Below, in pieces: positions 38,208-50,410 of a DNA stretch of 64,000 bases (position 1 is the stretch's first letter; the number at the start of each line of letters is the position of its first letter). The stretch covers positions 659,763,717-659,827,716 of the forward strand of contig NC_090446.1 in NCBI RefSeq assembly GCF_031143425.1, written 5' to 3'. A program made the translations under genes and the position numbers. This stretch comes from Pleurodeles waltl (taxonomy: Eukaryota > Chordata > Amphibia > Caudata > Salamandridae). The notes under the pieces were generated by a model, which did no database searches, was not told the origin of the DNA, and saw only the letters and a list, made by a program, of their open reading frames with translations.

Positions 38208-39960
38208 TCACACATTGATATGGTACATTGTTCTGGAGCTCAAAGTTGTACATTGTACACTTTGATGATATCAGAAATAGATGGCATAGACCAACCAGTC
38301 TGTTGAAGCTTGTTTGTTCAAAACCCATGCATGACCCTGTGCTCTTGAAGGGGAATAAAATCCTAGGCAAAATGCTAGTGAGTAGAATAAATAAATAACT
38401 TGGTCCCGTGGTCCATAGAGACCAATGTGGATTCATACCTATTAGAAAGGCAGAACTAAACATTAGATTCCTGGCGCGAGTAAAGGGTGAAACTGTGAAC
38501 AGAGAAGAGGAAATGGCATGTGCGTCATTGGACGTTGAAAAAGCCTTTGCCACATGTTCATGGTACTATCTGTTACATTACTAAGGGCTTCCATCTATGG
38601 CCAACATTTCATAAAAATGCTTTTATTATTATATACCTAATCACTGGAAAGCATTGGGACAACAGAAGAGGGAGAGCCAGAAAGAGGCATCACTGTTAAC
38701 ATCATTGTTCTCGCTGGCGATCAATACTTTTGCTTTACAAATCTGAATTTCTTTACAAAACTGGGCAGTACAAGTACTCAAACACAATCGCATATTATCA
38801 TTATATGTAGATGATCTAAAAGTAATTGATGTTTCCACTGGGTTCACTACTGAAAGTGCCAAGAGAAATTCTACTGATTGCACATATAGAGGAAAGACGG
38901 CATGAATTGATTGCAGAAAAACTGATACAAGACATCAAAAAATCTACAAACATTTGAATTCCTTGTTCTGGCCCTGGAAGGGAGAATAGTGATAATTACA
39001 ATAGTAGTGCTTCTCAGATGTTTATATTTATTTCATTATAGCATGTTCCCAATCCCACTCATAAACTTCAAGCAACTGGGATTAGCCTTGCTGAACATGA
39101 TCTGGGGTAGAAACTGAAGTAGAGTTAAAATTCGATATGCAGCAGAGTGGTTTGGAGAAGAGAATAGTATAGACTAAGACCCACTGGGATGCCTACTAAT
39201 GCATGATAGACTTACGACTGGCATTCATGATACAGTCAAGGCAAGGAAGAGTAGGCCATTGATAGTGGACGTGATGACACAGGTTTGGAACATGTTCAAG
39301 GTGTGGTGCGGTCTGACGTTTCTATATGCACAACAGTTCCTGCTCTGGATACTCCCAGAATTTGTAAAATTGGATAGAAAACTGAGGTTGGCTAGATGGT
39401 AAATGCCAGAGTGCAAGATAATTGAATATATATAAAGGACTGTAGATGTCTTCCCACAAATTAGGACAATTCAAACAATATAATGCGATTAGCAGAATGG
39501 CAAACCTAGTATGGGGAGTTTTACATGAATCTCTGAGTGACTAACAAAACTAAGAGCTGGAAGCATGAGCAGATCAAGGCAGAGGAACAATCACTAGACT
39601 CTACACAGCCATCCATGGCCATATAATTAATATAAACCAAAAACACAAAAACAATTGGAAATCAACTGTGCAATGAATTTCACAGAAGAAAATGTGGACA
39701 GATGTCCTTAGACTTATATGCCTTGTGTCCAGTAATACAAGATTTAGGCTTATACGTTTTATTTACTTGCATACGTTTTATTTACTTGCATATGGAATAC
39801 ATCACCTCAACAATGATGCATTTAATAGACTCTACAACAATATTAGCAGCCGTATTTGGAAGCTACCAGAAGCTACATTTCACCCCTTAACTTGGGACTG
39901 CCAACGTTGTTGAGCTATGAGAAAAGCACCAAAGGCAAGTATTAAGAACATATTCACACA
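38208..39960 (+). pseudogene. L1-like ORF2 remnant (reverse transcriptase to C-terminus)
   Basis: Fragmented L1-type text is readable in shifting frames: RPTSLL near 38296, KILGKMLVSRINK near 38360, DQCGFIPIRKAELNIRF (the GFI..R..NIR block) near 38421-38470, then MACASLDVEKAF (catalytic Asp block, 38516-38552). LSLYVDDLKVI near 38795-38825 corresponds to the FADD active-site motif, with Asp-Asp kept. Further down are VWNMFKVWCGLTFL (39289-39330) and a FTEENVDR segment near 39680, C-terminal to the polymerase. Many stops and frameshifts are present. It is interrupted at 39961 by a MITE and on the left by the LTR element. Confidence 0.7.
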
Positions 39961-40482
39961 GGGCCTCATGTACAAGGCCCTATTGGCACACTGCACCACC
40001 GGAGCATCATTTTCTTTATGCTCTAGTGGCGCAGTGTGGTATCCCATATTTACAAGACAACAGAAAGCCACCTTGCATGGCTTTTCATGGCCTTGTAAGC
40101 ATGGACCCCTTTCATACATAAAACTTGGTGAAAGGGGTGCTCCATGGGTGTTGCTGTGAGTCTTCCCAGGCAACACCTATGGAACTCTAAGGAATCTGAC
40201 ACAGTGATGCAATGGAGAGAAATATCTTTATTTCTCCCAGTTTTTTCCTCTTTCTAGGTGTGCTGCACTCTGCAGCACACCTACAAAGAGGAAACCACCT
40301 CTCTTGATTGTTTTTGTGCAGGAAGATGTACCTTCCCGCACAGAAACAATCATCCCCACAATGCAGGCATCCTTGCACCATGGTGCTAGGCAGCAATCTG
40401 TGCACCAGTGCCGGTGGCGCAGGCCAGCAAAGCAAAACACTAGCTCCGCCTCCCTGCACCACGGCACTTGTAAATAAGCCCC
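39961..40482. mobile_element. MITE with gggcctcatgtacaagg ends
   Basis: The left end gggcctcatgtacaaggccc pairs with the right end ggcacttgtaaataagcccc. The flanks are aca and aaa, a partial match to a 3-bp duplication. The internal hairpin 'tgtgctgcactctgcagcacac' lies at 40259-40280. No gene is seen. It has inserted in the L1 remnant. Confidence 0.7.
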
Positions 40483-41487
40483 AAAGAATTTAAACTACAA
40501 CCACAGGTATGCTTGTTCGGCATAGAAGCCAGCCACTCTAATAAACATAAAAGAGAATTTCAAGAAATTGTACACACTTCACACTTCTACTTGCCAAAAG
40601 ATGCTTAACAATGCACTGGATGAGCTCTAAAGTACAAACCAAGAATACCGGATAAAGTACATGAGTGAATGGACACTAGCAGATACTAATAAAATTAAGT
40701 AGGAGATGGGTCAAGTTACTAGATGGCTATGGCTCCTGGAATTAATTTTCTATAAATGTTGTGTACCTTCACCACACGGACCACACTAAAGTCAAAAGAC
40801 ACAGTTTAATATAAATCTAAACAATCTGAATTAAGCATGTATAAATGTAATATTACATGGAATGTAAATTGAATTGGTATATCTTCTCCTGTACACAGTG
40901 TATGGAATAACACCAACACCATATGTTCATTATGAGTTGCTTATGACAATGGAAAGACTAATAAAAAACATTAAAAAGGTGCAAACATATATAATTATTT
41001 GGTCGCAGACCAAGCTCTAGATCCCACATACAGGACACAGATGCTAAAAAATTGCACTGACGTACCAGGGATATTAAATAGGTCAAATGTAGGGAACTAT
41101 TATACTATCCATTGACCTGGGGTGCTACTTGTTCATACATAGTACAACATAGTTGCGTTCAATGGCCAAAATACAGAAAAGCCTTGGACTCATAGTTCAG
41201 CCTTTTAATTAAGGTGGGCTGGATATCAAAAGGGTATTGGATGCTTCTAGCCTGTCCTCTTTCTGGGAGACATGAATGGGGGATAGAGTAGCCTCAGTCA
41301 GTAAGCCCTAAGAGGACAATGTCCTAATAGGCCTGTGAAAAACCAATTAGGTGAAACTTGAATTATGTGAACATCAAGCAGAAAATGTTTAGTTTTGTTA
41401 CACACACTTTTGGTGAGCTAGAATACTATATCCATTGTTAGATCTTTGGAAACTATATATTTCTGTCGAATAATATTTTAATACTAT
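40483..41487 (+). other. Possible L1 3' tail; no gene
   Basis: Some text (GDGSSY, FHKREFQEIVHTSHFYLPKDA in shifting frames) may be the L1 3' end, but support is weak. The sequence is A/T-rich and otherwise without recognisable structure. Confidence 0.3.
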
Positions 41488-42567
41488 GGGCCCGGATTTA
41501 GAGTTTGGCAGAGGGGTTACTCCATCACATCGGTGAAGGATATTAAGGCCCGTATTTATACTTTTTGACGGTAAACTGCGCTAACGCACTTTAGCGTCAA
41601 AAGGTTTTGCGCCGGCTAACGCCATTCTGAAGCGCCATGCGGGCGCCGTATTTATTGAATGGCGTTAGCCGGCGCAAGCAGACCGGCGCTGCCTGGTGTG
41701 CGTGGAAAAAAACCACGTACACCAGGCAGCGCCGGCGTAGGGAAAAATGGCGTTAGGGCGTCTTAAAAATGGTGCAAGTCAGGTTGACGCAAAAAAATCG
41801 CCTCCACCCGATTTGCGCCATTTTTAACGACGCCCAGACGCCATTTACATGACTCCTGTCTTAGTAAAGACAGGAGTCATGCCCCCTTGCCCAATGGCCA
41901 TGCCCAGGGGACTTATGTCCCCTGGGCATGGCCATTGGGCATTGTGGCATGTAGGGGGGCACAAATCAGGCCCCCCTATGCCAAAAAAAATATATAAAAA
42001 CCTGAACTTACCTGAATGTCCCTGGGGTGGGTCCCTCCATCCTTGGGTGTCCTCCTGAGGTGGGCAAGGGTGGCAGGGGGGGTCCCTGGGGGCATGGGAG
42101 GGCAGCTGTGGGCTCATTTTGAGCCCACAGGTCCCTTAACGCCTGCCCTGACCCAGGCGTTAAAAAGAGGCGCAAATGCGGGGTTTTTTGCCCCGACCAC
42201 TCCCGGGCGTGATTTTTGCCCGGGAGTATAAATACGACGCATTTGCGTCGCAGTCATTTTTTTGGACGGGAACGCCTACCTTGCATCTCATTAACGCAAG
42301 GAAGGCGTTCATGCAAAAAAATGACGCTCTTTACTCATACTTTGGCGCTAGACGCGTCTAACGCCAAAGTATAAATAGGGCGTTAGTTTTGCGCCGAATT
42401 TGCGTTGAAAAAAACGACGCAAATTTGGCGCAAACGGAGTATAAATATGCCCCTAAGTCCACCAAAATATAAATCCAATTAGATCCTATGGGATTTATAT
42501 TTCAGCGGACAGGATATCTGTCACCATAGTGATGTAGTAACCCCTCTGCCAAACTCTAAATCAGGCC
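41488..42567. mobile_element. MITE with gggcc-ggatttagagtttggcag ends, holding another
   Basis: The left end gggcccggatttagagtttg and the right end caaactctaaatcaggccc are inverted repeats. The small internal arms match the element at 25134-25295. It is split at 41547 by a 907-bp element of a different family, and its own sequence resumes at 42457. Confidence 0.8.
41547..42453 (-). mobile_element. Nested multi-hairpin MITE (ggggcatatttatact)
   Basis: It is flanked by TAA on both sides (41544-41546 and 42454-42456), a clean 3-bp duplication. The ends are ggcccgtatttatact and agtataaatatgcccc. Perfect hairpins include 41848-41881 (catgactcctgtctt arms) and a second from about 41886 to 41941. 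Its orientation is opposite to the related elements at 43256 and 61448. No coding sequence is present. Confidence 0.9.
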
Positions 42568-42935
42568 CTGTGTTAGGTTGTACCATCATTGTGTCAGAAC
42601 CGGCTACCATTGTGCCAACATATGTCATCATTTGGCAGAAATGTTGAAAAAACTTGTAGAGTATCTTATTAAAGGCCAAATACTCCATGCATTTTCCTTA
42701 GTCTGCCATTTTAGAGAGTGTAGTCTCAATTCACAAAGAGCCTTGGCAGTCCTAGTGGAGGCTATGCACTTGTGTCACAGTTTCTGCACTTGTTGTGGAA
42801 TTTCTGCCATGAGAACTTTCAGGGCCTGATTCACAAAGCTATACTTTGACTTTTGTTCTAAGGTTAGACCAAAAGTTTAAGTTTATGACTTTTCAAGATT
42901 CATAAAGGTCAGTTACAACTGGTATCTTTACGTCT

Positions 42936-43025
42936 GCACTTGGGGCAAATTCTCTCTAATCGGGATGGAGTTTCTGCACTCAGGGTGGAGAATCCGCACT
43001 TGGGTGGTATCTCAGCACTCGGGGT
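42936..43025 (+). repeat. Subterminal 'gcactcgggg' repeats, left of H2
   Basis: Four imperfect copies of 'ctgcactcagggtggag' run in one direction. Related words appear at 50085-50215, 52360-52400 and, inverted, at 54850-54935. Such repeats are typical transposase or Myb binding sites in DNA transposons; that role here is an inference. Confidence 0.55.
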
Positions 43026-43167
43026 GGAAAGATTGTAATTACACAAACCTACATACTATCATTACCACCTGCAATCCTGCACCAAAAAACAGATAAAAGC
43101 AGCACGCATCCAAGGCTCTGGTCTTTCCACACCAAGACTGCGCCTGCCTGCTCTGTGCCTGGAAAAA

Positions 43168-46100
43168 CATGCTACCCCTCAGGAGAAGAAAAATTATACA
43201 GAGGAGGAGTCCACTGTAATACTTAAGTTGATAGTGAGGCATTACAAAAGACTGCGGGGCATATTTATACTCCGTTTGCGCCGAATTTGCATCGTTTTTT
43301 TAGACGCAAATTTGACGCAAAACTAACTCCATATTTATACTTTGGCGTTAGACGCGTCTAGCGCCAAAGTTCATGGAGTTAGCGTCATGTTTTTGCGTGA
43401 ACACCTTCCTTGCGTTAATGATATGCAAGGTAGGCGTTCCCGTCTTAAAAAATGACTGTGATGCATATGCGTCGTATTTATACTCCCGGGCAAAAATGGC
43501 GCCCGTGAGTGGGCGGGACTAAAAAACCCGCATTTGCGCCGGATTTTAGCGCCTGGGTCAGGGCAGGCGTTAAGGGACCTGTGGGCTCAGAATGAGCCCA
43601 GAGGTGCCCTCCCCTGCCCCCAGGGACACCCCCTGCCACCCTTGCCCACCCCAGGAGGACACCCAAGGATGGAGGGACCCACCCCAGGGACATTAAGGTA
43701 AGTCCAGGTAAGTATTTTTTTAATTTTTTTTTTGTGGCATAGGGGGGCCTGATTTGTGCCCCCCTACATGCCACTATGCCCAATGACCATGCCCAGGGGA
43801 CAGAAGTCCCCTGGGCTTGGCCATTGGGCAAGGGGGCATGACTCCTGTCTTTGCTAAGACAGGAGTCATTTCTATGGGGGATGGGCGTCGTAAAAAAATG
43901 GCGCAAATCGGGTTGTGGCGATTTTTTTGCCTCAGCCTGACTTGCACCATTTCTGGATGCCCATACGCCATTTTCCCCCTACGCCGGCGCTGCCTGGTGT
44001 ACGTCGTTTTTTTTAACGCACACCAGACAGCGCCGGCGGCTAACACCGGCTAACGTCATTCAATAAATACAGCGCCCGCATGGTGCTTCAGAATGGCGTT
44101 AGCCGGCGCTAATTTTTTTGACGCAAAACTGCGTTGGCGCAGTTTTGCGTCAAAAAGTATAAATATGGGCCTGCATGTTCTTCCCCCCACAGCAGCAGTG
44201 CCTCACAGAAGGCAGTCCTATGGCAGCAGTTAGTCACAGCTATCACTGCATTGGAGGAGCACATACGTACAGTCACAGATATTAAGAAGAAGTGGCAGGA
44301 TGAGAAAAGGAGGGTAAAGGAGAAATACAGTAGGATAGAGGTGGCTAGAGCTCTACCAGGTGGACAAACTGGGCTCCCCTTCAACTCACCCCCCTTGAGA
44401 AAAATGTAATTTCCACCATAGATCCCCACCTGCTCCATGGGCTGCCTGTAAGTAATGACCTCAATGTAGTGCCAGGTAAAATGTGATGATCCTAAAAATG
44501 ACACTATATGATCAATGTCTGTGATACACTACAAACGTGACCATGGATGTTGTCCGAAGTATGTGTACTTTGCATGGTGAGTGAGACCTTTATGTGTCTA
44601 ATTTAGTTAATTGCACAATACGTCCCAGAATCCATTGTGATGTAAATGGCCACTTCCAGTTCCTCAGTCCAAACAGGGGCCTTTTGCTGGTGCTTCATCC
44701 ACTTAATACTGGTAAATAGCAATAGATAATGTCCCTCATTCACTTGCCATTACTGTTGGCATGTAGATGCCATTGTGTACCTATCTGACAAGTTGCACAT
44801 ATTCACCAAATCTTGGTTAAATCTGGTGATCTTTACCTTTTATTGCCACATAGAGCCGGAGTACAGTCACACACTGGAGCAGAGGACCCTGCACCACTGG
44901 AGCAGAGGACCCTGCACCATCATGGAAGCAATGTCATGGAGCACATCAACCCATGCCATCAGCACAAACTGGTACATAAATATGGCCAGGGGAGGGTTCT
45001 AAATCCTACATTGTGATCAGGCAACCCATAGATGTATGACAAATAATCCATAAACAGTCCCAAACATGTGAAATTAACCAGGAAATGTTGTGCGTCACAT
45101 GTGTCAAATAGAATGTAAACTGAAAACACACATATTATTGTAGGCCCTGTGACATTGACCAGAAATACACAGCCTGCAGTGATCTCTTTTACAGTTGGGA
45201 GTGTGGCATCTGGTCAGACACCACACACTGGGTAATTGTGGGACCCTGGTAAGTATACATAAAAATTACTTTACAGCATGCTTATGCCCCTAAACTGTTG
45301 ATTAAATGTCTGCAGTATGTGGCGTGCATCTAAAATAACTGTTGCCACTCATCTCCATATGCTCACAAATGGCTCATAACAGTATACCACTTCATTACAT
45401 GTTAGTTAATGTACGGTTAACTCAAAATGTATGTGTACAGTGCGTACCTAAGTGCTCATATTGGCCCTCATATATGTGGAATTGGCATAGGGCAGTGGAG
45501 CCAGTTTTCATGTTACAAGTCATTACGCCTCACCTCAGGAGGTGAAAGGTTTTGGCGCATCCCCAGGTTTACATGATTCTGTAACTCTGGGAAAGTGTCA
45601 AAATCCATGGGTATTGTGTTGGCATCCCCCCCACAACACACATGGAAAGCCACAACACAGTGATTTGCACAGCCTTGTCTTACTCCATAGCCAGGAGGCC
45701 ATTCAAAGTCATGCATAGTGGCTTGGAGTGGCCTAATAGATAAGATTTTGTAGTTTGTTCAGATGGAGCTGCGCAAAAAGCGATGATCCAGTGGCTCAAG
45801 GGGCTGATAAATATGCCCTCAAGCCTCTTATAGAGATGAATAGTCACAACTGGTTTGAAAGTTCATGACATGGATACTCGCTGTGGTTGGAACTGGTGAG
45901 TTTGCTTTTGCAATGTACATCTGCATTAAACACCTCAGTGCTGCAGTGTGAGTTGTCACATGTGGCTGTACACAAACCAGATCACATGTGGAACATCCAT
46001 TGATGCAAAGATCATTTTACTCAACCCTTTTGTTGTACCACATGATATTCTAAGGAAAATACTCAGCCTATTGCAACCTCTGTCCTACAGTTGCTGAAGA

Positions 46101-46480
46101 CGATGAGTTGCTTCAGGATGAAGGACCATCCACCAGTGGATCGGCAATGGGTAACCCAATGGGAGAACCCACTCCTCTTTCAAGCAGCTTTGTCAGCTGC
46201 CAGAAATGCACAAGAGGAGGAGGAGGAAGTAGAGGAGAATGAAGAACATCAGTGTACTGATTGTAATGGTTGAAGAGGCCGATCCCCTAATCACCATTGT
46301 TGGCCCACTGGGCAAAACATCCAAGCCCACACCTTCTCCAGCCAGTATAGTGCATCCCACTCCACCCTCAAGGATTACCCATTCCTCTACACACTCCTCC
46401 TATGCTTCTGCATCCGAGTCTTCTTTTCAACATCTGAGGGACATGACAGCCCTGGTGAGGAGCAGGTAGCCCATATGAAC
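43168..46480 (+). pseudogene. Harbinger Myb/SANT protein split by a MITE (H2, + strand)
   Basis: The N-terminal Myb/SANT segment is at about 43168-43252 (KKNYTEEESTVILKLIVRHYKRL). Reading then stops at the 916-bp element and resumes at about 44176 with SASQKAVLWQQLVTAITAL and TVTDIKKKWQDEKRRVKEK, the canonical rest of the domain. The element's TGC duplication marks the exact break. A frame change of one base is needed across the junction. A short frameshifted tail continues to about 44460 (VISTIDPHLLHGLP). A second exon, from about 46090, encodes DDELLQDEGPSTSGSAMG, an acidic linker found in such genes, and later text to about 46480 in another frame. Confidence 0.7.
43256..44171 (+). mobile_element. 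Multi-hairpin MITE inserted in the Myb exon
   Basis: It is flanked by TGC on both sides (43253-43255 and 44172-44174). The ends are ggggcatatttatactcc and agtataaatatgggcc. It shares its body with 61448-62310 and, inverted, with 41547-42453. Internal hairpins include gactcctgtcttt / aaagacaggagtc-type arms near 43850 and the pair flanking 'ccgtcgttttttttaacg' near 44000. The insertion cuts the Myb/SANT coding exon of H2. Confidence 0.9.
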
Positions 46481-48247
46481 CAATCTCCTCCACACAACTT
46501 CCCATCTGCCACCCCCCCACTGCTGGTGGACCTGACAGTCAAATCTGAGGCTGTCCCAGGTGGAGGGGCTGGCAGATGTTTATGGTGGAGAGTGTGAGAA
46601 GGATTTCTTCTACCAACAGTCTCATGTGAGGCATGATATTTGTCCTATATGGGCTACTCTGCCTGAAACGTCAGATTCACTACAGGACATGCACCAACTA
46701 CCACAGTTGGTCCACCGGATGACCTAGGTATTGGAGTGGATGGATACTGGTTGTAGGCCATATATGTGTTGATAAATGTGTGTAAGGCATGTTTATTAGT
46801 AGAACCATCTATGTACAAAGGTATCATGTTGAAAGCATAGCTAAACCACTTCAGACATATACTTCCACACTTTGATTCCAGCATATATAATAAATTACAC
46901 AACACAGAGAGGTTGGATAAAAAAATGATTTTTTATGTAAACTAGAAAAAATGAATGCAAATAAATAACCATCCATTGGAAAGGGAGAAAGGAAATCAAA
47001 TAATGGTCTTCATTCAGAATGGGGAAGAGGACTTGGAGGGGGTTGGACAAAATAAAATAAAATATGCCAGGAAACATCAGGGAATCACTCCATATACAAG
47101 GGGTAAAAAATTGTTCACGGTCCAAACATAGTCCAGTCACTGGTCATCCTGGTCATCCTCCTTATGTATGATGAGGAGATCCTCCACCTCTGTGGCCTCT
47201 TTCTGGCTGGTCGGTGTAGGACCAGACACCACTTGGGAGGGATACATAAGGAGTACAAAAGGCATGAGGGGAAACTGTGTAGGTAGACGGACAGGGTGAC
47301 ACACAGAGGGTGGTATGGGAGGGATGCTGTGACTCCACAGACAACACGGCTTCACCCAAGGAAGTGATGTTGACATTGAGGATGGCCATGTCTCTAGCAT
47401 GTTCCTCTTGGAATCTATGCAGTTCATCATAGATCCACAGTAGGATCCGTAAGGACAAAGCTGGCTCCCCCTCAGATGCCACTATCACTTCCTGGGATGC
47501 ATCCACAGAAGTGATAATAGGAAATAGGGGTTTGAATCACACATGAGGGGTAATGGGTGTTGGGACAAAAAATTTCCTCTGGTCTTCTGGGCAGACAATT
47601 GGAGGGGAACGAGTGGCAGAGTGTGTAGTTGAAGGCCGCAATTGAATGTGGGCCTCAATGGTAGGGAAGGGTTTGGGGGAGGCTCAGGTAGTGATAGCAC
47701 CTGCTCTCAGAACACCTCAGCAGTGTCTAGTTCTTGTGTGTCAGGGGGAGAGTGAAATTCCTCCCCCACAGCCAAAGGTGTCCAGATTGGTGACCCCATA
47801 CAGTGTCCTCAGCCTTCACCCAGTCTGTTGCAGATGTTGTAGCCTCTGTCCTGGTGAGCGCATTACACTGCCTGATGATGTTCCAGGTCCCTCCTCCTCC
47901 TCTTCAGTGGAGAAAAGAGGCCGTGCCTGCTGATGCCCCTAGGATGCCCTGCTCTGACCCTGGTTCTGTCCCTGGTGTTCCTGGCCAGCCGGGTCCACTG
48001 AGGTATAATTCAAAACATTACGTAGTTGGTGTACAATTCATGAAAAAGCACATAATTACATGATGCCAGTGCTGACTTTGTTCTCCTTTAATTTCACTTA
48101 CCAATTAGATGTGTCTTGGAGCCAAAATGTATGTGTGCTAGCATTGTGATGTCCTGAAATAACTCACACATTGACGTCTGTCACAACTGTGGGAAGTATA
48201 CACTTCTGTACCGACCAACCCTCACCTTCAGCATTATTGCAATCACT

Positions 48248-48328
48248 GGGCCCGATTCACAAAGGTAAATTTAGACGTTTGGTTTAAACTTATACCAAAC
48301 AACTAAGTTTACCTTTGCAAATAGGGCC
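48248..48328. mobile_element. 81-bp palindromic MITE
   Basis: The ends gggcccgattcacaaaggtaa and ttacctttgcaaatagggcc form a long hairpin around a short loop (aaacttataccaaac). No coding sequence is present. It belongs to the gggcc-attcacaaag end family. Confidence 0.7.
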
Positions 48329-48850
48329 TAGTTTTTCCTGACCTACATAATCATCTTCAAATGACAGTCTACAAATGGAGATGGGACACAGTCTGGGTGG
48401 ATATGTCCACACCTAAACATGGATCTATAATCATCCTGTGATGTGCCGTCTTAACAGTCTTACACTTACTATCAAATGTCATCTGATATGTAGCATGGTC
48501 TGATACAACACAAATGCTGGATTGGGTATATATTTATAAACAAGACCTTGGATATCACCTTTGCTAAGATGTGAATTTATGTATTGGAATAGCAGACAAC
48601 ATCAGACAATCTACATGGCAGTTGCCACATTTAGTATGTCAAGACTGCTTTTTGGTGCTGTACAACAGTTGCCACGTGTGCATAGTTAGTACAGCTAGCT
48701 AGACATTACATATGACATACAAGCCACTGAAGAGAAGATGTGTGCATTTGGGTTGCCTTGGAAGTGTTGATGCCATTTTGTGTGAGACAAGTATCCCAAA
48801 GTGAGCCTTTACTCCAAGGCACATGAAATAACATTTTACACTGATAAAAA

Positions 48851-49451
48851 CACACAAAAGGCATGTACGATACAGCGTCCAACACCCAAAAACTTCTTGT
48901 CCACACACTGGACATTGTCTGGTCTATTCCTTTACTATTGCAGACAGCAGTTATAAGGCCCTTGGTTCACCAGTGATGGTGTTGGCAAAACATTTATTAA
49001 TCAAAATGCACATGTGAGGCTCCTTTCCCCAGTTGTGTTCAGAACACTACAAGTCCCAGGATGCACTCTGACCAGTGCATCAAATATGCTCCTATGAGGA
49101 AGTTAACTTTATGACTACTGCAGCAGTCGCTCAGCTTACTTGAAAGGAGACATTAAAACAGCACAAACGGCATGCATGATACAGCATCCAAAGCCCAAAG
49201 CCTTCTTGTCTCCACAACGGACATTGTCTGGCCCATTCCTTTGCCATTGCATACAGCAGTTACAAAAAAGACTCTTGGTTCACCAGTCATGGTGTTACAT
49301 CGCATTTATTCATTCAAATACAAGTGTGAGGCTCATTTCCTCAGTTGTGTTCAGAACACTATAAGTCCCAGGATGCACTCTGGTTAGTGCATCCAATGTG
49401 ATCCAATGAGGCATTGGCCCTGTAAGTACAGCAGCAATTTCTCAGATTACA
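48851..49451 (+). repeat. ~310-bp tandem duplication
   Basis: Text from about 48851 to 49139 recurs at 49155-49451 with a spacing of about 310 bp ('acattgtctgg', 'ggttcaccag', 'gttgtgttcagaacact', 'aagtcccaggatgcactc'). The two copies differ at many positions, so the duplication is old. Each carries an 'act.aagtcccaggatgca' motif. Confidence 0.75.
49046..49065 (+). promoter_or_regulatory. ZNF143/THAP11-like motif (candidate)
   Basis: The sequence actacaagtcccaggatgca matches the known composite pattern closely. A second copy with one change is at 49358-49377 in the tandem duplicate. Both are inside repeat DNA. Function is not shown. Confidence 0.4.
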
Positions 49452-50084
49452 TGAACAGTGACATGAGACACATGGTGTTACAGCTTTGTCACCACTCACA
49501 TCTTATTACTAGACACACAATGCATACCATGCAACTACTAGGTCTCTGTTGCTCTTCTTCTTCCTGCTGGGGATGGTGGGTCTGCCAGGCTGCCCTCAGG
49601 ACCCTTCTGTACAGTTGTGTAAGGCGGGGCCTATGCACATTGAGCAGGGAGGACTGACCCAATAATTCCTGAGTCTTCAGACAGGTCCAACATTTCAGGT
49701 CTTCTCAGCATTTGAGGCACGTTCTTGCCTGTCGGTGGTAAATGTCCACAGCACTGCCATGCTCCGAAGTGTTGGCCGAGAGTCAGGTGTGCACTGCATT
49801 GCTCAGTTGGTCCTCTTGACCCCATAAATCTGAGGATAGTTTTCTAGAACCCCCCCCAGCTATTATGTCCAATTCAGCTTCACAGAAGCAGGGTGCCTTC
49901 TCATCAGGTCGCTCAGCCAGGTTGCGGACAATTTGGATAAATAGAGCTGCAGGGTGGCAGAAGCTTTTATGTGGAGGTGAGGACTCAGAATGAACTTAAA
50001 ATGGCTGCCTGCAACTTCCTGTTGTGAACTTCCTGCCTTGTATTTCCTCTTTGTTATTTCACATATAAAAACATTTAGTTCCAA

Positions 50085-50215
50085 CCTGTTTTCGGAATCT
50101 CGGCCCAGAGTGCGGAGTTTCCACACCTGGGGCGTATTCTGCACTCCTGAAGCATTAGACTCCACACTTGGGGCAGAGATTCCACACTCGGGACGGAAAA
50201 CAAGGTTTAATAAGT
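50085..50215 (+). repeat. Subterminal-type 'gcactcgggg' repeats
   Basis: About five imperfect copies of 'ccacacttggggcagagat'. They lie about 200 bp upstream of the - strand Myb start and may mark the end of the element that carried it. Confidence 0.5.
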
Positions 50216-50410
50216 GTAAAATCTGAAAACATGTGGAAGAATGGCACAAAGTCCAATTCAGGATGCAAAGAGTGTTTATGTACACACTGCATTACATCCC
50301 AGCACAGTTTTGCCTCTTTGCATTATGGTACATGTAGACCACATGAAGGCACTTACATCAAAGTAGACTGTTTCACCAAAGTTAGGGCAGGTAGTGTCCC
50401 TTGACACTTA

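Larger units (their letters stand above)
47160..49925 (-). pseudogene. Harbinger Myb/SANT protein, broken (H2, - strand)
   Basis: On the - strand the N-terminal region begins at about 49925 (EKAPCFCEAELDIIAGG, then ENYPQIYGVKRTN in another frame, to about 49700). It matches the Myb/SANT start in form. A downstream exon, about 48012-47160, encodes an acidic stretch (FSTEEEEGPGTSSGS), a Pro/Thr-rich stretch, and then a C-terminal helix (LRILLWIYDELHRFQEEHARDM). Stops and frameshifts lie throughout, and a 310-bp tandem duplication and a MITE lie in the intervening region. The transposase at 53460-54698 is on the same strand, which may be its partner. Confidence 0.55.

Noticed and set aside
49863..50285. 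140-residue minus-strand frame as an independent gene
   Set aside because: The Myb-like text is in a neighbouring frame of the same strand, so this frame is a shadow of the decayed Myb exon.
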